This document shows, piece after piece, positions 46,001 to 56,999 of a stretch of DNA of 64,000 nt. The notes under the pieces are model-generated. The model saw nothing but the letters and a program-made list of their open reading frames with translations. It did no database searches and was not told the DNA's origin. The stretch is from Odiellus spinosus. Lineage: Eukaryota; Arthropoda; Arachnida; Opiliones; Phalangiidae. The stretch is taken from positions 8,896,959-8,960,958 of the forward strand of contig OY987233.1 in the NCBI GenBank assembly GCA_963920705.1, written 5' to 3'. The translations under genes were made by a program, and so were the position numbers. Within the stretch, counting starts at the first letter, position 1. Each line of letters starts with the position of its first letter.

Positions 46001-48940
46001 AAATCTCAATTTTCCAAATCCCAAAAATCTCAATTTTCCAAATCTCAAAAATCTCAATTTTCCAAATCCCAAAAATCTCAATTTTCCAAATCTCAAAAAT
46101 CTCAATTTTCCAAATCTCAAAAATCTCAATTTTCCAAATCCCAAAAATCTCAATTTTTCAAATCCCAAAAATCTCAATTTTCTAAATCTCAAAAATCTCA
46201 ATGTTCCAAATCTCAAAAATCTCAATGTTCCAAATCTCAAAAATCTCAATTTTCCAAATCTCAAAAATCTCAATTTTCCAAATCCCAAAAATCTCAATTT
46301 TTCAAAACCCAAAAATCTCAATTTTCAAATCTCAAAAATCTCAATTTTCCAAATCTCAAAAATCTCAATTTTCCAAATCTCAAAAATCTCAATTTTCCAA
46401 ATCCCAAAAATCTCAATTTTCCAAATCCCAAAAATCTCAATTTTCCAAATCCCAAAAATCTCAATTTTCCAAATCCCAAAAATCTCAATTTTCCAAATCT
46501 CAAAAATCTCAATTTTCCAAATCTCAAAAATCTCAATTTTCCAAATCTCAAAAATCTCAATTTTCCAAATCCCAAAAATCTCAATTTTCCAAATCCCAAA
46601 AATCTCAATTTTCCAAATCCCAAAAATCTCAATTTTCCAAATCTCAAAAATCTCAATTTTCCAAATCTCAAAAATCTCAATTTTCCAAATCTCAAAAATC
46701 TCAATTTTCCAAATCCCAAAAATCTCAATTCTCCAAATCTCAAAAATCTCAATTTTCCAAATCCCAAAAATCTCAATTTTCCAAATCCCAAAAATCTCAA
46801 TTTTCCAAATCCCAAAAATCTCAATTATCCAAATCCCAAAAATCTCAATTTTCCAAATCCCAATTTTCAAAATCCCAAAAATCTCAATTTTTCAAATCCC
46901 AAAAATTTCAATTTTCCAAATCCCAAAAATTTCAATTTTCCAAATCCCAAAAATCTCAATTTTCCAAATCCCAAAAATCTCAATTTTCCAAATCCCAAAA
47001 ATCTCAATTTTCCAGATCCCAAAAATCTCAATTTTCCAAATCCCAAAAATCTCAATTTTCCAAATCTCAAAAATCTCAATTTTCCAAATCCCAAAAATCT
47101 CAATTTTCCAAATCTCAAAAATCTCAATTTTCCAAATCTCAAAAATCTCAATTTTCCAAATCTCAAAAATCTCAATTTTCCAAATCTCAAAAATCTCATT
47201 TTTCCAAATCTCAAAAATCCAATTTTTCCAAATCCCAAAAATCTCAATTTTCCAAATCCCAAAAATCTCAATTTTCCAAATCCCAAAAATCTCAATTTTC
47301 CAAATCCCAAAAATCTCAATTTTCCAAATCTCAAAAATCTCAATTTTCCAAATCTCAAAAATCTCAATTTTCCAAATCTCAAAAATCTCAATTTTCCAAA
47401 TCCCAAAAATCTCAATTCTCCAAATCTCAAAAATCTCAATTTTCCAAATCCCAAAAATCTCAATTTTCCAAATCCCAAAAATCTCAATTTTCCAAATCCC
47501 AAAAATCTCAATTATCCAAATCCCAAAAATCTCAATTTTCCAAATCCCAAAAATCTCAATTTTTCAAATCCCAAAAATTTCAATTTTCCAAATCCCAAAA
47601 ATTTCAATTTTCCAAATCCCAAAAATCTCAATTTTCCAAATCCCAAAAATCTCAATTTTCCAAATCCCAAAAATCTCAATTTTCCAGATCCCAAAAATCT
47701 CAATTTTCCAAATCCCAAAAATCTCAATTTTCCAAATCTCAAAAATCTCAATTTTCCAAATCCCAAAAATCTCAATTTTCCAAATCTCAAAAATCTCAAT
47801 TTTCCAAATCTCAAAAATCTCAATTTTCCAAATCTCAAAAATCTCAATTTTCCAAATCTCAAAAATCTCATTTTTCCAAATCTCAAAAATCCAATTTTTC
47901 CAAATCCCAAAAATCTCAATTTTCCAAATCCCAAAAATCTCAATTTCCCAAATTCCAAAAATCTCAATTTTCCAAATCTCAAAAATCTCAATTTTCCAAA
48001 TCTCAAAAATCTCAATTTTCCAAATCTCAAAAATCTCAATTTTCCAAATCTCAAAAATCTCAATTTTCCAAATCTCAAAAATCTCAATTTTCCAAATCCC
48101 AAAAATCTCAATTTTCCAAATCCCAAAAATCTCAATTTTCCAAATCCCAAAAATCTCAATTTTCCAAATCTCAAAAATCTCAATTTTCCAAATCTCAAAA
48201 ATCTCAATTTTCCAAATCTCAAAAATCTTAATTTTCCAAATCTCAATTTTCCAAATCCCAAAAATCTCAATTTTCCAAATCCCAAAAATCTCAATTTTCC
48301 AAATTCCAAAAATCTCAATTTTCCAAATCCCAAAATCTCAATTTTCCAAATCCCAAAAATCTCAATTTTCCAAATCTCAAAAATCTCAATTTTCCAAATC
48401 TCAAAAATCTCAATTTTCCAAATCCCAAAAATCTCAATTTTCCAAATCCCAAAAATCTCAATTTTCCAAATCCCAAAAATCTCAAAAATCTCAATTTTCC
48501 AAATCTCAAAAATCTCAATTTTCCAAATCTCAAAAATCTCAAAAATCTCAATTTTCCAAATCTCAAAAATCTCAAATTTCCAAATCTCAAAAATCTCAAT
48601 TTTTCCAAATCTCAAAAATCTCAATTTTCCAAATCTCAAAAATCTCAATTTTCCAAATCTCAAAAATCTTAATTTTCCAAATCTCAAAAATCTCATTTTT
48701 CCAAATCTCAAAAATCTCAATTTTCCAAATCTCAAAAATCTCAATTTTCCAAATCTCAAAAATCTCAATTTTCCAAATCTCAAAAATCTCAATTTTCCAA
48801 ATCTCAAAAATCTTAAAAATCTCAAATTTTCCAAATCTCAATTTTCCAAATCTCAATTTTCCAAATCTCAATTTTCCAAATCTCAATTTCCCAAATCTCA
48901 ATTTTCCAAATCTCAAAAATCTCAATTTTCCAAATTTCAA
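31030..48940 (+). repeat. 24-bp satellite array, 17.9 kb (about 745 unit lengths)
   Basis: The unit is three blocks in a row: AAAAATCTC, AATTTTCC and AAATCTC (or AAATCCC). The + strand is nearly free of G, which appears only in rare variants (AATGTTCC, CCAGATCC, CAGTTTTCC). Variants are not random. Doublets of AATGTTCC, usually preceded by a TTTTCTAAATCTC unit, recur as markers of a higher-order structure. Some units lack one AAAAATCTC block, giving 15 bp. The right end (after about 48,230) is more irregular, with extra AAAAATCTC blocks and lost blocks. It is not coding: three + frames and two - frames stay open simply because 24 is divisible by three, and small indels near 32,695, 45,520 and 46,325 move the frame. 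Confidence 0.97.
40680..45520 (+). repeat. 2,430-bp segmental duplication inside the 24-bp array
   Basis: The block 40,680-43,109 is followed directly by a second copy from 43,110 to about 45,515. In the stretches I could compare through the conceptual frames (40,680-42,413 against 43,110-44,843), I found no difference. 2,430 equals 100 full units plus two 15-bp units, as seen in each copy. The second copy loses register near 45,520 through a one-base deletion. Confidence 0.85.
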
Positions 48941-48959
48941 AAATTAAATTTATTTATTT

Positions 48960-50498
48960 ATTTTACAAGGGGCAGTATTTATTATTTATTTTTTTTTTAC
49001 AGGGGGTGTATTTATTATTTATTTTTTTACAGGGGGTGTATTTATTATTTTTTTTTTTTACATGGGGTATATTTATTTATTTTTTTACAGGGGGTGTATT
49101 TATTATTTTTTTTTACAGGGGGTGTATTTATTATTTATTTTTTTTTACAGGGGGTGTATTTATTATAAAATTTTTTTACAGGGGGTGTATTTATTATTTA
49201 ATTTTTTTACATGGAGTGTATTTGTTATTTATTTTTTTTTACAGGGGGTGTATTTTTTTTGCGGGGGGTGTATTTATTATTTTTTTACAGGTGGTGTATT
49301 TATTATTTATTTTTTTACAGGGGGTGTATTTATTATATATTTTTTTTACAGAGGGTGGATTTATTATTTATTTTTTTACAGGGGGTGCATATATTATTTT
49401 TTTTACAGGGGGTGTATTTATTATTTTTTTACAGGGGGTGTATTTATTATTTATTTTTTTACAGGGGGTGTATTTTTTATTTATTTTTTTACAGGGGGTG
49501 CATATATTTTTTTTTACAGGGGGTGTATTTGTTATTTATTTTATTACAGGGGGTGTATTTTTTATTTATTTTTTTACAGGGGGTGTATTTATAATTTTTT
49601 TTACAGAGGGTGTATTTATTATTATTTTTTTTTTACAGGGGGTGTGTTTATTATTTATTTTTTACAGGGGGTGCATATATTATTTTTTTTACAGGGGGTG
49701 TATTTATTATTTTTTTACAGGGGGTGTATTTATTTTTTTTTTTACAGAGGGTGCATTTATTTATTTTTTTACAGGGGGTGCATATATTTTTTTTTACAGG
49801 GGGTGTATTTATTATTTTTTTACAGGGGGTGTATTTATTATTTATTTTTTTACAGGGGGTGTATTTATTATTTTTTTTACAGGGGGTGTATTTGTTATAT
49901 ATATATTTTTACAGGGGTGTATTTGTTATTTATTTTTTACAAGGGGTGTATTTATTATTTATTTTACAGGGGGTGTATTTATTATTTATTTTTTTACAGG
50001 GGGTGTATTTATTATTTATTTTTTACAGGGGGTGCATATATTATTTTTTACAGGGGGTGTATTTGTTATTTATTTTTTTACAGGGGGTGTATTTTTTATT
50101 TATTTTTTTACAGGGGGTGTATTTATAATTTTTTTTTACAGAGGGTGTATTTATTATTTTTTTTTTACAGGGGGTGTATTTATTATTTTTTTTACAGGGG
50201 GTGTGTTTATTATTTATTTTTTACAGGGGGTGTATTTGCTATTTATTTTTTTTACAGGGGGTACCCCTTGTAAAAAAATAATAATTGATTTTTTTACAAG
50301 GGGTGCCCCTTGCATTTATTATTTATTTTTTTTACAGGGGGTGTATTTATAATTTATTTTTTTTACAGGGGGTGTATTTTTTTTTTTTTTTTTTGTACCC
50401 CTTGTAAAAAAATAATAATTGATTTTTTTACAAGGGGTACCCCTTGCATTTATTATTTATTTTTTTTACAGGGGGTGTATTTATTATTTATTTTTTTT
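48960..50498 (+). repeat. 30-bp tandem array, forward orientation
   Basis: About 50 degenerate copies of a unit with ACAGGGGGTGTATTTATTAT followed by TTA and a run of T (about 30 bp, varying with T-run length). It follows the 24-bp array after a short AT-rich bridge (TAAATTTATTTATTTATTTT, then ACAAGGGGCAG). At 50265-50300 and 50395-50450 it is interrupted by the palindromic module and a TAATAATTGATTTTTTTAC spacer. Open frames here (GGVFIIYFF-type peptides) are repeat artefacts. Confidence 0.93.
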
Positions 50499-51245
50499 AA
50501 ATACACCCCCTGTAAAAAAATAATAAATACACCCCCTGTAAAAAAATAAATAATAAATACACCAGCTGTAAAAAAAAAAATAATAAATACACCCCCTGTA
50601 AAAAAATAAATAACAAATACACCCCCTGTAAAAATTAAATATGTGCACCCCCTGTAAAAAAAATAAATACACCCCCTGTAAAAAAATAATGAATACACCC
50701 CCTGTAAAAAATAAATAACAAATACACCCCCTATAAAAAAAATAACAAATACACCCCCTGTAAAAAAAATAATAAACACACCCCTGTAAAAAATAAAAAA
50801 TAAAAACACCCCCTGTAAAAAAAAATAAATAATAAATACACCCCCTGTAAAAATATAAATAATAAATACACCCCCTGTAAAAAAATAAATAATAAATACA
50901 CCCCCTGTAAAAAAAAAATCAATAATAAAAACACCCCCTGTAAAAAAAAATTATAATAATAAATACACCTCCTGTATAAAAAATAAATAAAAACTCTCCC
51001 TGTAAAAAAAAATAAATAATAAATACACCCCCTGTAAAATAAAAATAAATAAATACACCCCCTTTAAAAAAAATAATAATAAATACACCCCCTGCAATAA
51101 AATAAATAATAAATACACCCCCTGTAAAAAAATGAATAATAAATACACCCCCTGTAAAAAAAAAATAATAAACACACCCCTGTAAAAAAAAATAATATAT
51201 ACACCCCCTGTAAAAAAATAAATAATAAATACACCCCGTGTAAAT
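50499..51245 (-). repeat. 30-bp tandem array, inverted orientation
   Basis: From about 50,499 the repeat reads as the complement (AATACACCCCCTGTAAAAAA). The turn is abrupt: the last forward unit ends in a T run and the next bases, AAATACACCCCC, start the inverted copies. About 25 copies follow, and then the bridge GTGTAAATAAATAATATCCC leads into an inverted 24-bp array. Confidence 0.93.
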
Positions 51246-51289
51246 AAATAATATCCCTTGTAAAATAAATAAATAAATATAATTTTCGA

Positions 51290-51755
51290 AATTTGGAAAA
51301 TTGAGATTTTTGAGATTTGGAAAATTGAGATTTTTGAGATTTGGAAAATTGAGATTTTTGAGATTTGGAAAATTGAGATTTTTGAGATTTGGAAAATTGA
51401 GATTTGGAAAATTGAGATTTGGAAAATTGAGATTTTTGAGATTTGGAAAATTGAGATTTTTGAGATTTGGAAAATTGAGATTTTTGAGATTTGGAAAATT
51501 GAGATTTTTGAGATTTGGAAAATTGAGATTTTTGAGATTGGGAAAAATTGAGATTTTTGAGATTCGGAAAATTGAGATTTTTGAGATTCGGAAAATTGAG
51601 ATTTTTGAGATTTGGAAAATTGAGATTTTTGAGATTTGGAAAATTGAGATTTTTGAGATTTGTAAAATTGAGATTTTTGAGATTTGGAAAATTGAGATTT
51701 TTGAGATTTGGAAAATTGAGATTTTTGAATTGTGGAAAATTGAGATTTTTGAAAA
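51290..51755 (-). repeat. Inverted 24-bp array, copy R1 (about 19 units)
   Basis: On the + strand the unit reads GAGATTTTTGAGATTTGGAA plus AATT, the complement of the main array. It ends at GAAAATAAAACACGCGTTGA, which is the mirror of the left start of the main array (ACGCGTGATTTAT). It includes one 15-bp unit pair near 51,400. Confidence 0.95.
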
Positions 51756-52227
51756 TAAAACACGCGTTGAAGGGGTACCCCTTGTAATAAATTCATTTTT
51801 TTTTCCGATTTTTTACAAGGGAAAATTGGGAAAAAATACACCCCTTATTAAAAATACACCGTTTGTAAAAAAAATAATACACCCCCTGTAAAATAAATAA
51901 TCAAATTTTTCAAAAAATAAATAATAAATACACCCTCTGTAAAAAAATAAAAAATAAATACACACCCTGTAAAAAATGAATAATAAATACACCCCCTGTA
52001 AAAAAAAATAATAAACACACCCCTGTAAAAAAAAATAATAAACACACCCCCTGTAAAAAAAATAAATAATAAAAACACCCCCTGTAAAAAAAAAATAATA
52101 ATAATAAATACACCCCCGTAAAAAAATAAATAATATATACACCCCCTGTAAAAAAATAAATAATAAATACACCCCGTGTAAATAAATAATATCCCTTGTA
52201 AAATAAATAAATAAATATAATTTTCGA
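51755..52227 (-). repeat. Junction module plus short inverted 30-bp array (after R1)
   Basis: AAAACACGCGTTGAAGGGGT followed by ACCCCTTGTAATAAATTC, then a CGATTTTTTACAAGGGAAAA stretch, ACACCCCTTATTAAAAATAC and about nine inverted 30-bp units. It is nearly identical to 52,706-52,960 and resembles 54,226-54,390, so it is a fixed part of a larger repeated unit. Confidence 0.9.
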
Positions 52228-52705
52228 AATTTGGAAAATTGAGATTTTTGAGATTTGGAAAATTGAGATTTTTGAGATTTGGAAAATTGAGATTTTTGAG
52301 ATTTGGAAAATTGAGATTTTTGAGATTTGGAAAATTGAGATTTTTGAGATTTGGAAAATTGAGATTTTTGAGATTTGGAAAATTGAGATTTTTGAGATTT
52401 GGAAAATTGAGATTTTTGAGAATTGGAAAATTGAGATTTGGAAAATTGAGATTTTTGAGATTTGGAAAATTGAGATTTTTGAGATTTGGAAAATTGAGAT
52501 TTTTGAGATTTGGAAAATTGAGATTTTTGAGATTTGGAAAATTGAGATTTTTGAGATTTGGAAAATTGAGATTTTTGAGATTCGGAAAATTGAGATTTTT
52601 GAGATTGGGAAAATTGAGATTTTTGAGATTTGGAAAATTGAGATTTTTGAGATTTGGAAAATTGAGATTTTTGAATTGTGGAAAATTGAGATTTTTGAAA
52701 ATAAA
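52228..52705 (-). repeat. Inverted 24-bp array, copy R2 (about 20 units)
   Basis: Same order and same ends as R1 (51,290-51,755). Both start from AATTTTCGAAATTTGG and end with GAATTGTGG, AAAATTGAGA and GAAAATAAAACACGCG. The shared unusual GAATTGTGG unit at the same place shows that R1 and R2 were copied as whole blocks. Confidence 0.95.
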
Positions 52706-54123
52706 ACACGCGTTGAAGGGGTACCCCTTGTAATAAATTCATTTTTTTTTTCCGATTTTTTACAAGGGAAAATTGGAAAAAAACACACCAATTATTAAAA
52801 ATACACCGTTTGTAAAAAAAATAATACACCCCCTGTAAAATAAATAATCAAATTTTTCAAAAAATAAATAATAAATACACCCTCTGTAAAAAAAAAAATA
52901 ATAAATACACCCCCTGTAAAAAAAATAAATAATAAATACACCCCCTGTAAAAAGAAAATAATAAAAACACCCCCTGTAAAAAAAAATAAATAATAAATAC
53001 ACCCCCTGTAAAAAAAAATAATAAATACACCCGCTGTAAAAAAATAAATAATAAATACACCCCCTGTAAAAAAAAAAAATAAATACACACCCTGTAAAAA
53101 AAAATTATAAACACACCCCTGTAAAAAAAAATAATAAACACACCCCCTGTAAAAAAAAATAAAAAATACACCCCCTGTAAAAAAAAATAAGAAATACACC
53201 CCCTGTAAAAAAAAATAATAAATACACCCCCTGTAAAAAAATAAATAATAAATACACCCCCTGTAAAAAAAAATAATAAACACACCCCTGTAAAAAAAAA
53301 ATAACAAACACACCCCCTGTAAAAAAAATAAATAATAAAAACACACCCTGTAAAAAAAAATAATAAATACACCTCCTGTAAAAAAATAAATAATAAATAC
53401 ACCCCCTGTAAAAAAATAAATAATAAATACACCCCCTGTAAAAAAAAATAATAAATACACCCCCTGTAAAAAAATAAATAATAAATAAACCCCCTGTAAA
53501 AAAATAAATAATAAATACACCCCTTGTAAAAAAAATAAACACACCCCTGTAAAAAAAATAAACACACCCCTGTAAAAAAAAATAAACACACCCCTGTAAA
53601 AAAATAAATAATAAAAACACCCCCTGTAAAAAAAAAAATAATAAATACAACCCCTGTAAAAAAAATAAATAATAAAAACACCCCCTGTAAAAAAAATAAA
53701 TAATAAATACCCCTGTAAAAAAAATAGATAATAAAAACACCCCCTGTAAAAAAAATAAATTATATATACACCCCCTGTAAAAAAAAAAAATAATAAATAC
53801 ACCCCCTGTAAAAAAATAATAAAAACACCCCCAGTAAAAAAAAATAAATAATAATAATAATAATGGTGTAAAAAAATAAATAATAAATACACCCCCTGTA
53901 AAAAAAAATAATAAATACACCCCCCTGTAAAAAAAAATATAATAAATACACCCCCTGTAAAAAAATAAATAATAAATACACCCCCTGTAAAAAAATTAAT
54001 AATAAATACACCCCCTGTAAAAAAAAATAATAAACACACCCCTGTAAAAAAATAAATAATAAATACACCCCCTGTAAAAAAAATAAATAATAAATACTAC
54101 CCCTTGTAAAATAAATAAATAAA
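52706..54123 (-). repeat. Junction module plus inverted 30-bp array (after R2)
   Basis: The junction as after R1, then about 40 inverted 30-bp units (AATACACCCCCTGTAAAAAA type), including a cluster of shorter AAACACACCCCTGTAAAAAA units near 53,520-53,600. Confidence 0.9.
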
Positions 54124-54225
54124 ATTTTTGAGATTTGGAAAATTGAGATTTTTGAGATTTGGAAAATTGAGATTTTTGAGATTTGGAAAATTGAGATTTT
54201 TGAGATTTGGAAAATTGAGATTTTT
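54124..54225 (-). repeat. Inverted 24-bp array, copy R3 (about 4 units)
   Basis: Only about four units of the GAGATTTTTGAGATTTGG type, ending in GAAAATAAAACAAGCGTTGA, a one-base variant of the R1/R2 end. This is the shortest copy and shows that the composite element can exist with almost no 24-bp array. Confidence 0.92.
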
Positions 54226-54934
54226 GAAAATAAAACAAGCGTTGAAGGGGTACCCCTTGTAATAAATTCATTTTTTTTCATTTTTTACAAGGGAAAATAG
54301 CCAAAAAAATACACCCCTTATTAAAAATACACCGTTTGTAAAAAAAAATAATACACCCTCTGTAAAATAATCAGATTTTTCAAAAAATAAATAATAAATA
54401 CACCCCCTGTAAAAAAAATAAATAATAAAAACACCCCCTGTAAAAAAAAAATAATAATAAATACACCCCCTGTATAAAAAATAAATAATAAATACACCCC
54501 CTGTAAAAAAAAAAAATCAATAATAAAAACACCCCCTGTAAAAAAAAAATAATAAATACACCCCGTGTATAAAAAATAAATAAAAACACCCCCTGTAAAA
54601 AAAAATAAATAATAAATACACCCCCTGTAAAAAAATAAATAATAAATACACCCCCTGTAAAAAAAAATAATACACCCCTTGTAAAAAATAATACACCCCC
54701 TTGTAAAAAAAATAATACACCCCCTTGTAAAAAAAAATAATACACCCCCTTGTAAAATAAATAATCAAAAATTTTACAAGGGTTACCCCTTGTAAAAAGA
54801 ATTATACACCCCCTGTAAAATAAATAATCAAAAATTTATATATTTTTTTTTTTATCTTTTTACAAGGGGTACCCCTTTTAAAAATATCGTTTTTTTTATA
54901 ATTCTTTTACAAAGGGTACCTTATGCAAAATTTC

Positions 54935-54979
<45 letters not shown>

Positions 54980-55440
54980 CTCAACATCTCTATTTTCCAA
55001 TCTCAACATCTCAATTTTCCAAATCTCAAAAATCTCAATTTTCCAATTTTTGATTATTTATTTCACAGGGGGTGTATTATTTTTTTTACAAGGTACCCCT
55101 TGTAAAATTTTTGATTATTTATTTTACAGGGGGTGTATTATTTTTTTTTTTTTTACAAGGGGACCCCTTGTAAAATTTTTGATTATTTTTTTTACAAGGG
55201 GTACCCCTTGTAAAAAAAATAATACACCCCTTGTAAAAAAATAATACACCCCCTGTAAAATAAATAATCAAAAATTTTACAAGTGGTACCCCTTGTAAAA
55301 AAAATAATACACCCCCTGTAAAATAAATAATCAAATTTTTTTTTTTTTTTTTTTTTTAATTTTTTTACAAGGGGTACCATCCCCTTGTAAAAAAATAGAT
55401 TTTTTTTTATGTTTTTACAAGGGGTACCCCTTTTTTTGTA
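54226..55440 (-). repeat. Right junction region of the composite locus
   Basis: Junction module, about 12 inverted 30-bp units, then palindromic ACAAGGGGTACCCCTTGT modules in both orientations. There is also a roughly 40-T run at about 54,936-54,973 and a small forward piece of the 24-bp repeat at about 54,976-55,047. The locus ends with ACAAGGGGTACCCC at about 55,418-55,431. Confidence 0.85.
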
Positions 55441-55504
55441 TTTTTATATGCAATAAAAATACACATTCATTTTTATTCTGGACAATGCATTCGATAAAAC
55501 CAAG

Positions 55505-55814
55505 AATCCATTCAGGTTCCATAAGAATATGGGAAGGCCGCGATTCAATAACCATCCTCCCAAACTTTGTAGCAAAAGTTCGTCTGCTTCGAATCAATTT
55601 TTCAAGTAAATCGCTCCTGACATTATATTATTAACCCGCGCCACTAACGACCTTGACATAATATTTTGGGTAATAAAAATGGAGCCGTCCGAAAAAAGAT
55701 CTAAGCGTACAAATGTTGCGAAAATTGCAGACGAACTTTTGCTACAAAGTTTGGGAGGATGGTACGAGAGGCTAAAGCTATGCTCCCATATTCTTATGGA
55801 ACCTGAATGGATTC
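55505..55814. repeat. Large inverted repeat with about 85-bp arms beside the satellite
   Basis: The left arm 55505-55587 (AATCCATTCAGGTTCCATAA, GAATATGGGA, CCATCCTCCCAAACTTTGTA, GCAAAAGTTCGTCTGC) pairs with the right arm 55727-55814. Long exact stretches are broken by one region of mismatch in the middle. The spacer is about 140 bp. Both arms read, in opposite directions, as a peptide containing SHILMEPEWI, and the right arm reads ADELLLQSLGGWYERLKLCS before it. I do not recognise this fragment. It may be a duplicated piece of a host gene or of a transposon. Confidence 0.85.
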
Positions 55815-56999
55815 CTGATAAAACACTATAATAAACTATATTTACATAATTGACTTTAATAATTAGACTAAACTTGATTTGGATTGGACTTAATTACGAG
55901 GTTATTTTTGGAAAATCTCTAAGTGAGATTAATCTCAGTGAATTTTGGATTACGTACTTCTGATATTGATATTGTTATAGTTATATATTTTTTAATAATT
56001 AAAAAACCAAAAAAATTTACTTATCTGATTTAAGTACTTTCAAGAAAAAGACTACCCAAAAGCATAAGCATCGCATTCCTATTTTTTTTTATTATTTTTG
56101 AGACTAGAAATGATTTGAGTTTTCCTGTAAAAATACGTAGTAATACCATACCCCTTTGTTTTTTTTTATAAATAATGGAGTATATTAAATTATTTACATA
56201 TTTTTTATTGGTAGCATTTTTCCAACTATGGCGTAAAACAATTATTTGGTAATTATTTTAATACTACTTCAATATTTACAATCCTTTTTATAGTTTATCA
56301 AACTGGCCTCATTTACTTAAACCACACACTCGCGCTCGTGATTGAAAATTTGTATTTACATCAGATATTGTTGAACTTTAACCTGAACACCACTACATAG
56401 TGAAAAAAAAAAATTGATTGGTACATCTAAAAAATATCGAACAGAATTTTTTTACTAGAAATGCTTATCTAAAATTAAACTTTAGTTACATTTACTTTAG
56501 AATCAGAGAAGTTTAAAGCAATTGAAAACTTTTCCTCCAATTAACTTTTTTAAAGGAATTTTTAAGGATTGGTTAAAACTGTACTTGACTAATATATGAG
56601 CCATGAACAAATAGACGAATTCGAAATTGAAGAGGAACTTGCAAAGGCAGCGCCACTGGGGTACACTCTTTACGCGCCGATCTATTAAGAGATGTCGCTA
56701 TAGTAATTACCATTCTGATCATTTTCCGATTGGCTAAATTATGAAGAGACAAACTAGACGGTAACCCCTCCCCTCGCGTTTGGAGACTCGACGCGTTTCC
56801 CATAGCAATTAGTGTAATAGGTGGATAGGTACGAGAGCGAGAGAGACTGAGGCGCGCCATCTATTGTGATAATTCATTATATTTGTACCCCAATGGCCGT
56901 AGCCCCTGGAAATTGGTTTATGAGTATGGAAATTTCGAATTCGTCAATTATACACAGAAATTTTGGGAAAAACTTGTTCAGGTACAATAACGTAACAGT

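Larger units (their letters stand above)
30250..55440. repeat. 25-kb composite satellite locus with a central inversion
   Basis: One continuous low-complexity block made of three recurring modules: a 24-bp unit array, a roughly 30-bp unit array, and junction modules rich in a KpnI-centred palindrome. Left of about 50,498 the order is junction, 24-bp array, 30-bp array. Right of it the same modules appear reverse-complemented and in mirror order, then repeat twice more with much shorter 24-bp arrays. No gene, transposase or recognisable protein domain is visible anywhere in it. Long reading frames on both strands follow from unit lengths divisible by three. The closest known design I can name is the Foldback family of Drosophila, whose long inverted ends are made of short tandem repeats. 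Whether this is a mobile element or a pure satellite cannot be settled from this window. Confidence 0.9.

Noticed and set aside
31018-48947. Giant repeat protein (thousands of codons, KSQKSQFS or ISIFQIPK repeats)
   Set aside because: Open in three + frames and two - frames at once, caused by a 24-bp period. Frame-shifting indels occur, there is no non-repetitive coding end, and it sits between noncoding junction modules.
48960-54760. Telomeric repeat
   Set aside because: The G-rich motif (ACAGGGGGTGTATTT) is not a known telomere repeat, its period is about 30 bp, and it is flanked on both sides by ordinary genes.
49006-54768. Hydrophobic GGVFIIYFF-type membrane proteins on both strands
   Set aside because: They are translations of the 30-bp ACAGGGGGTGTATTT repeat in several frames. 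They have no start context, domain or splice structure.
30250-55440. CRISPR array
   Set aside because: The repeats are directly adjacent with no unique spacers, the context is a eukaryotic nuclear genome, and no cas genes are present.
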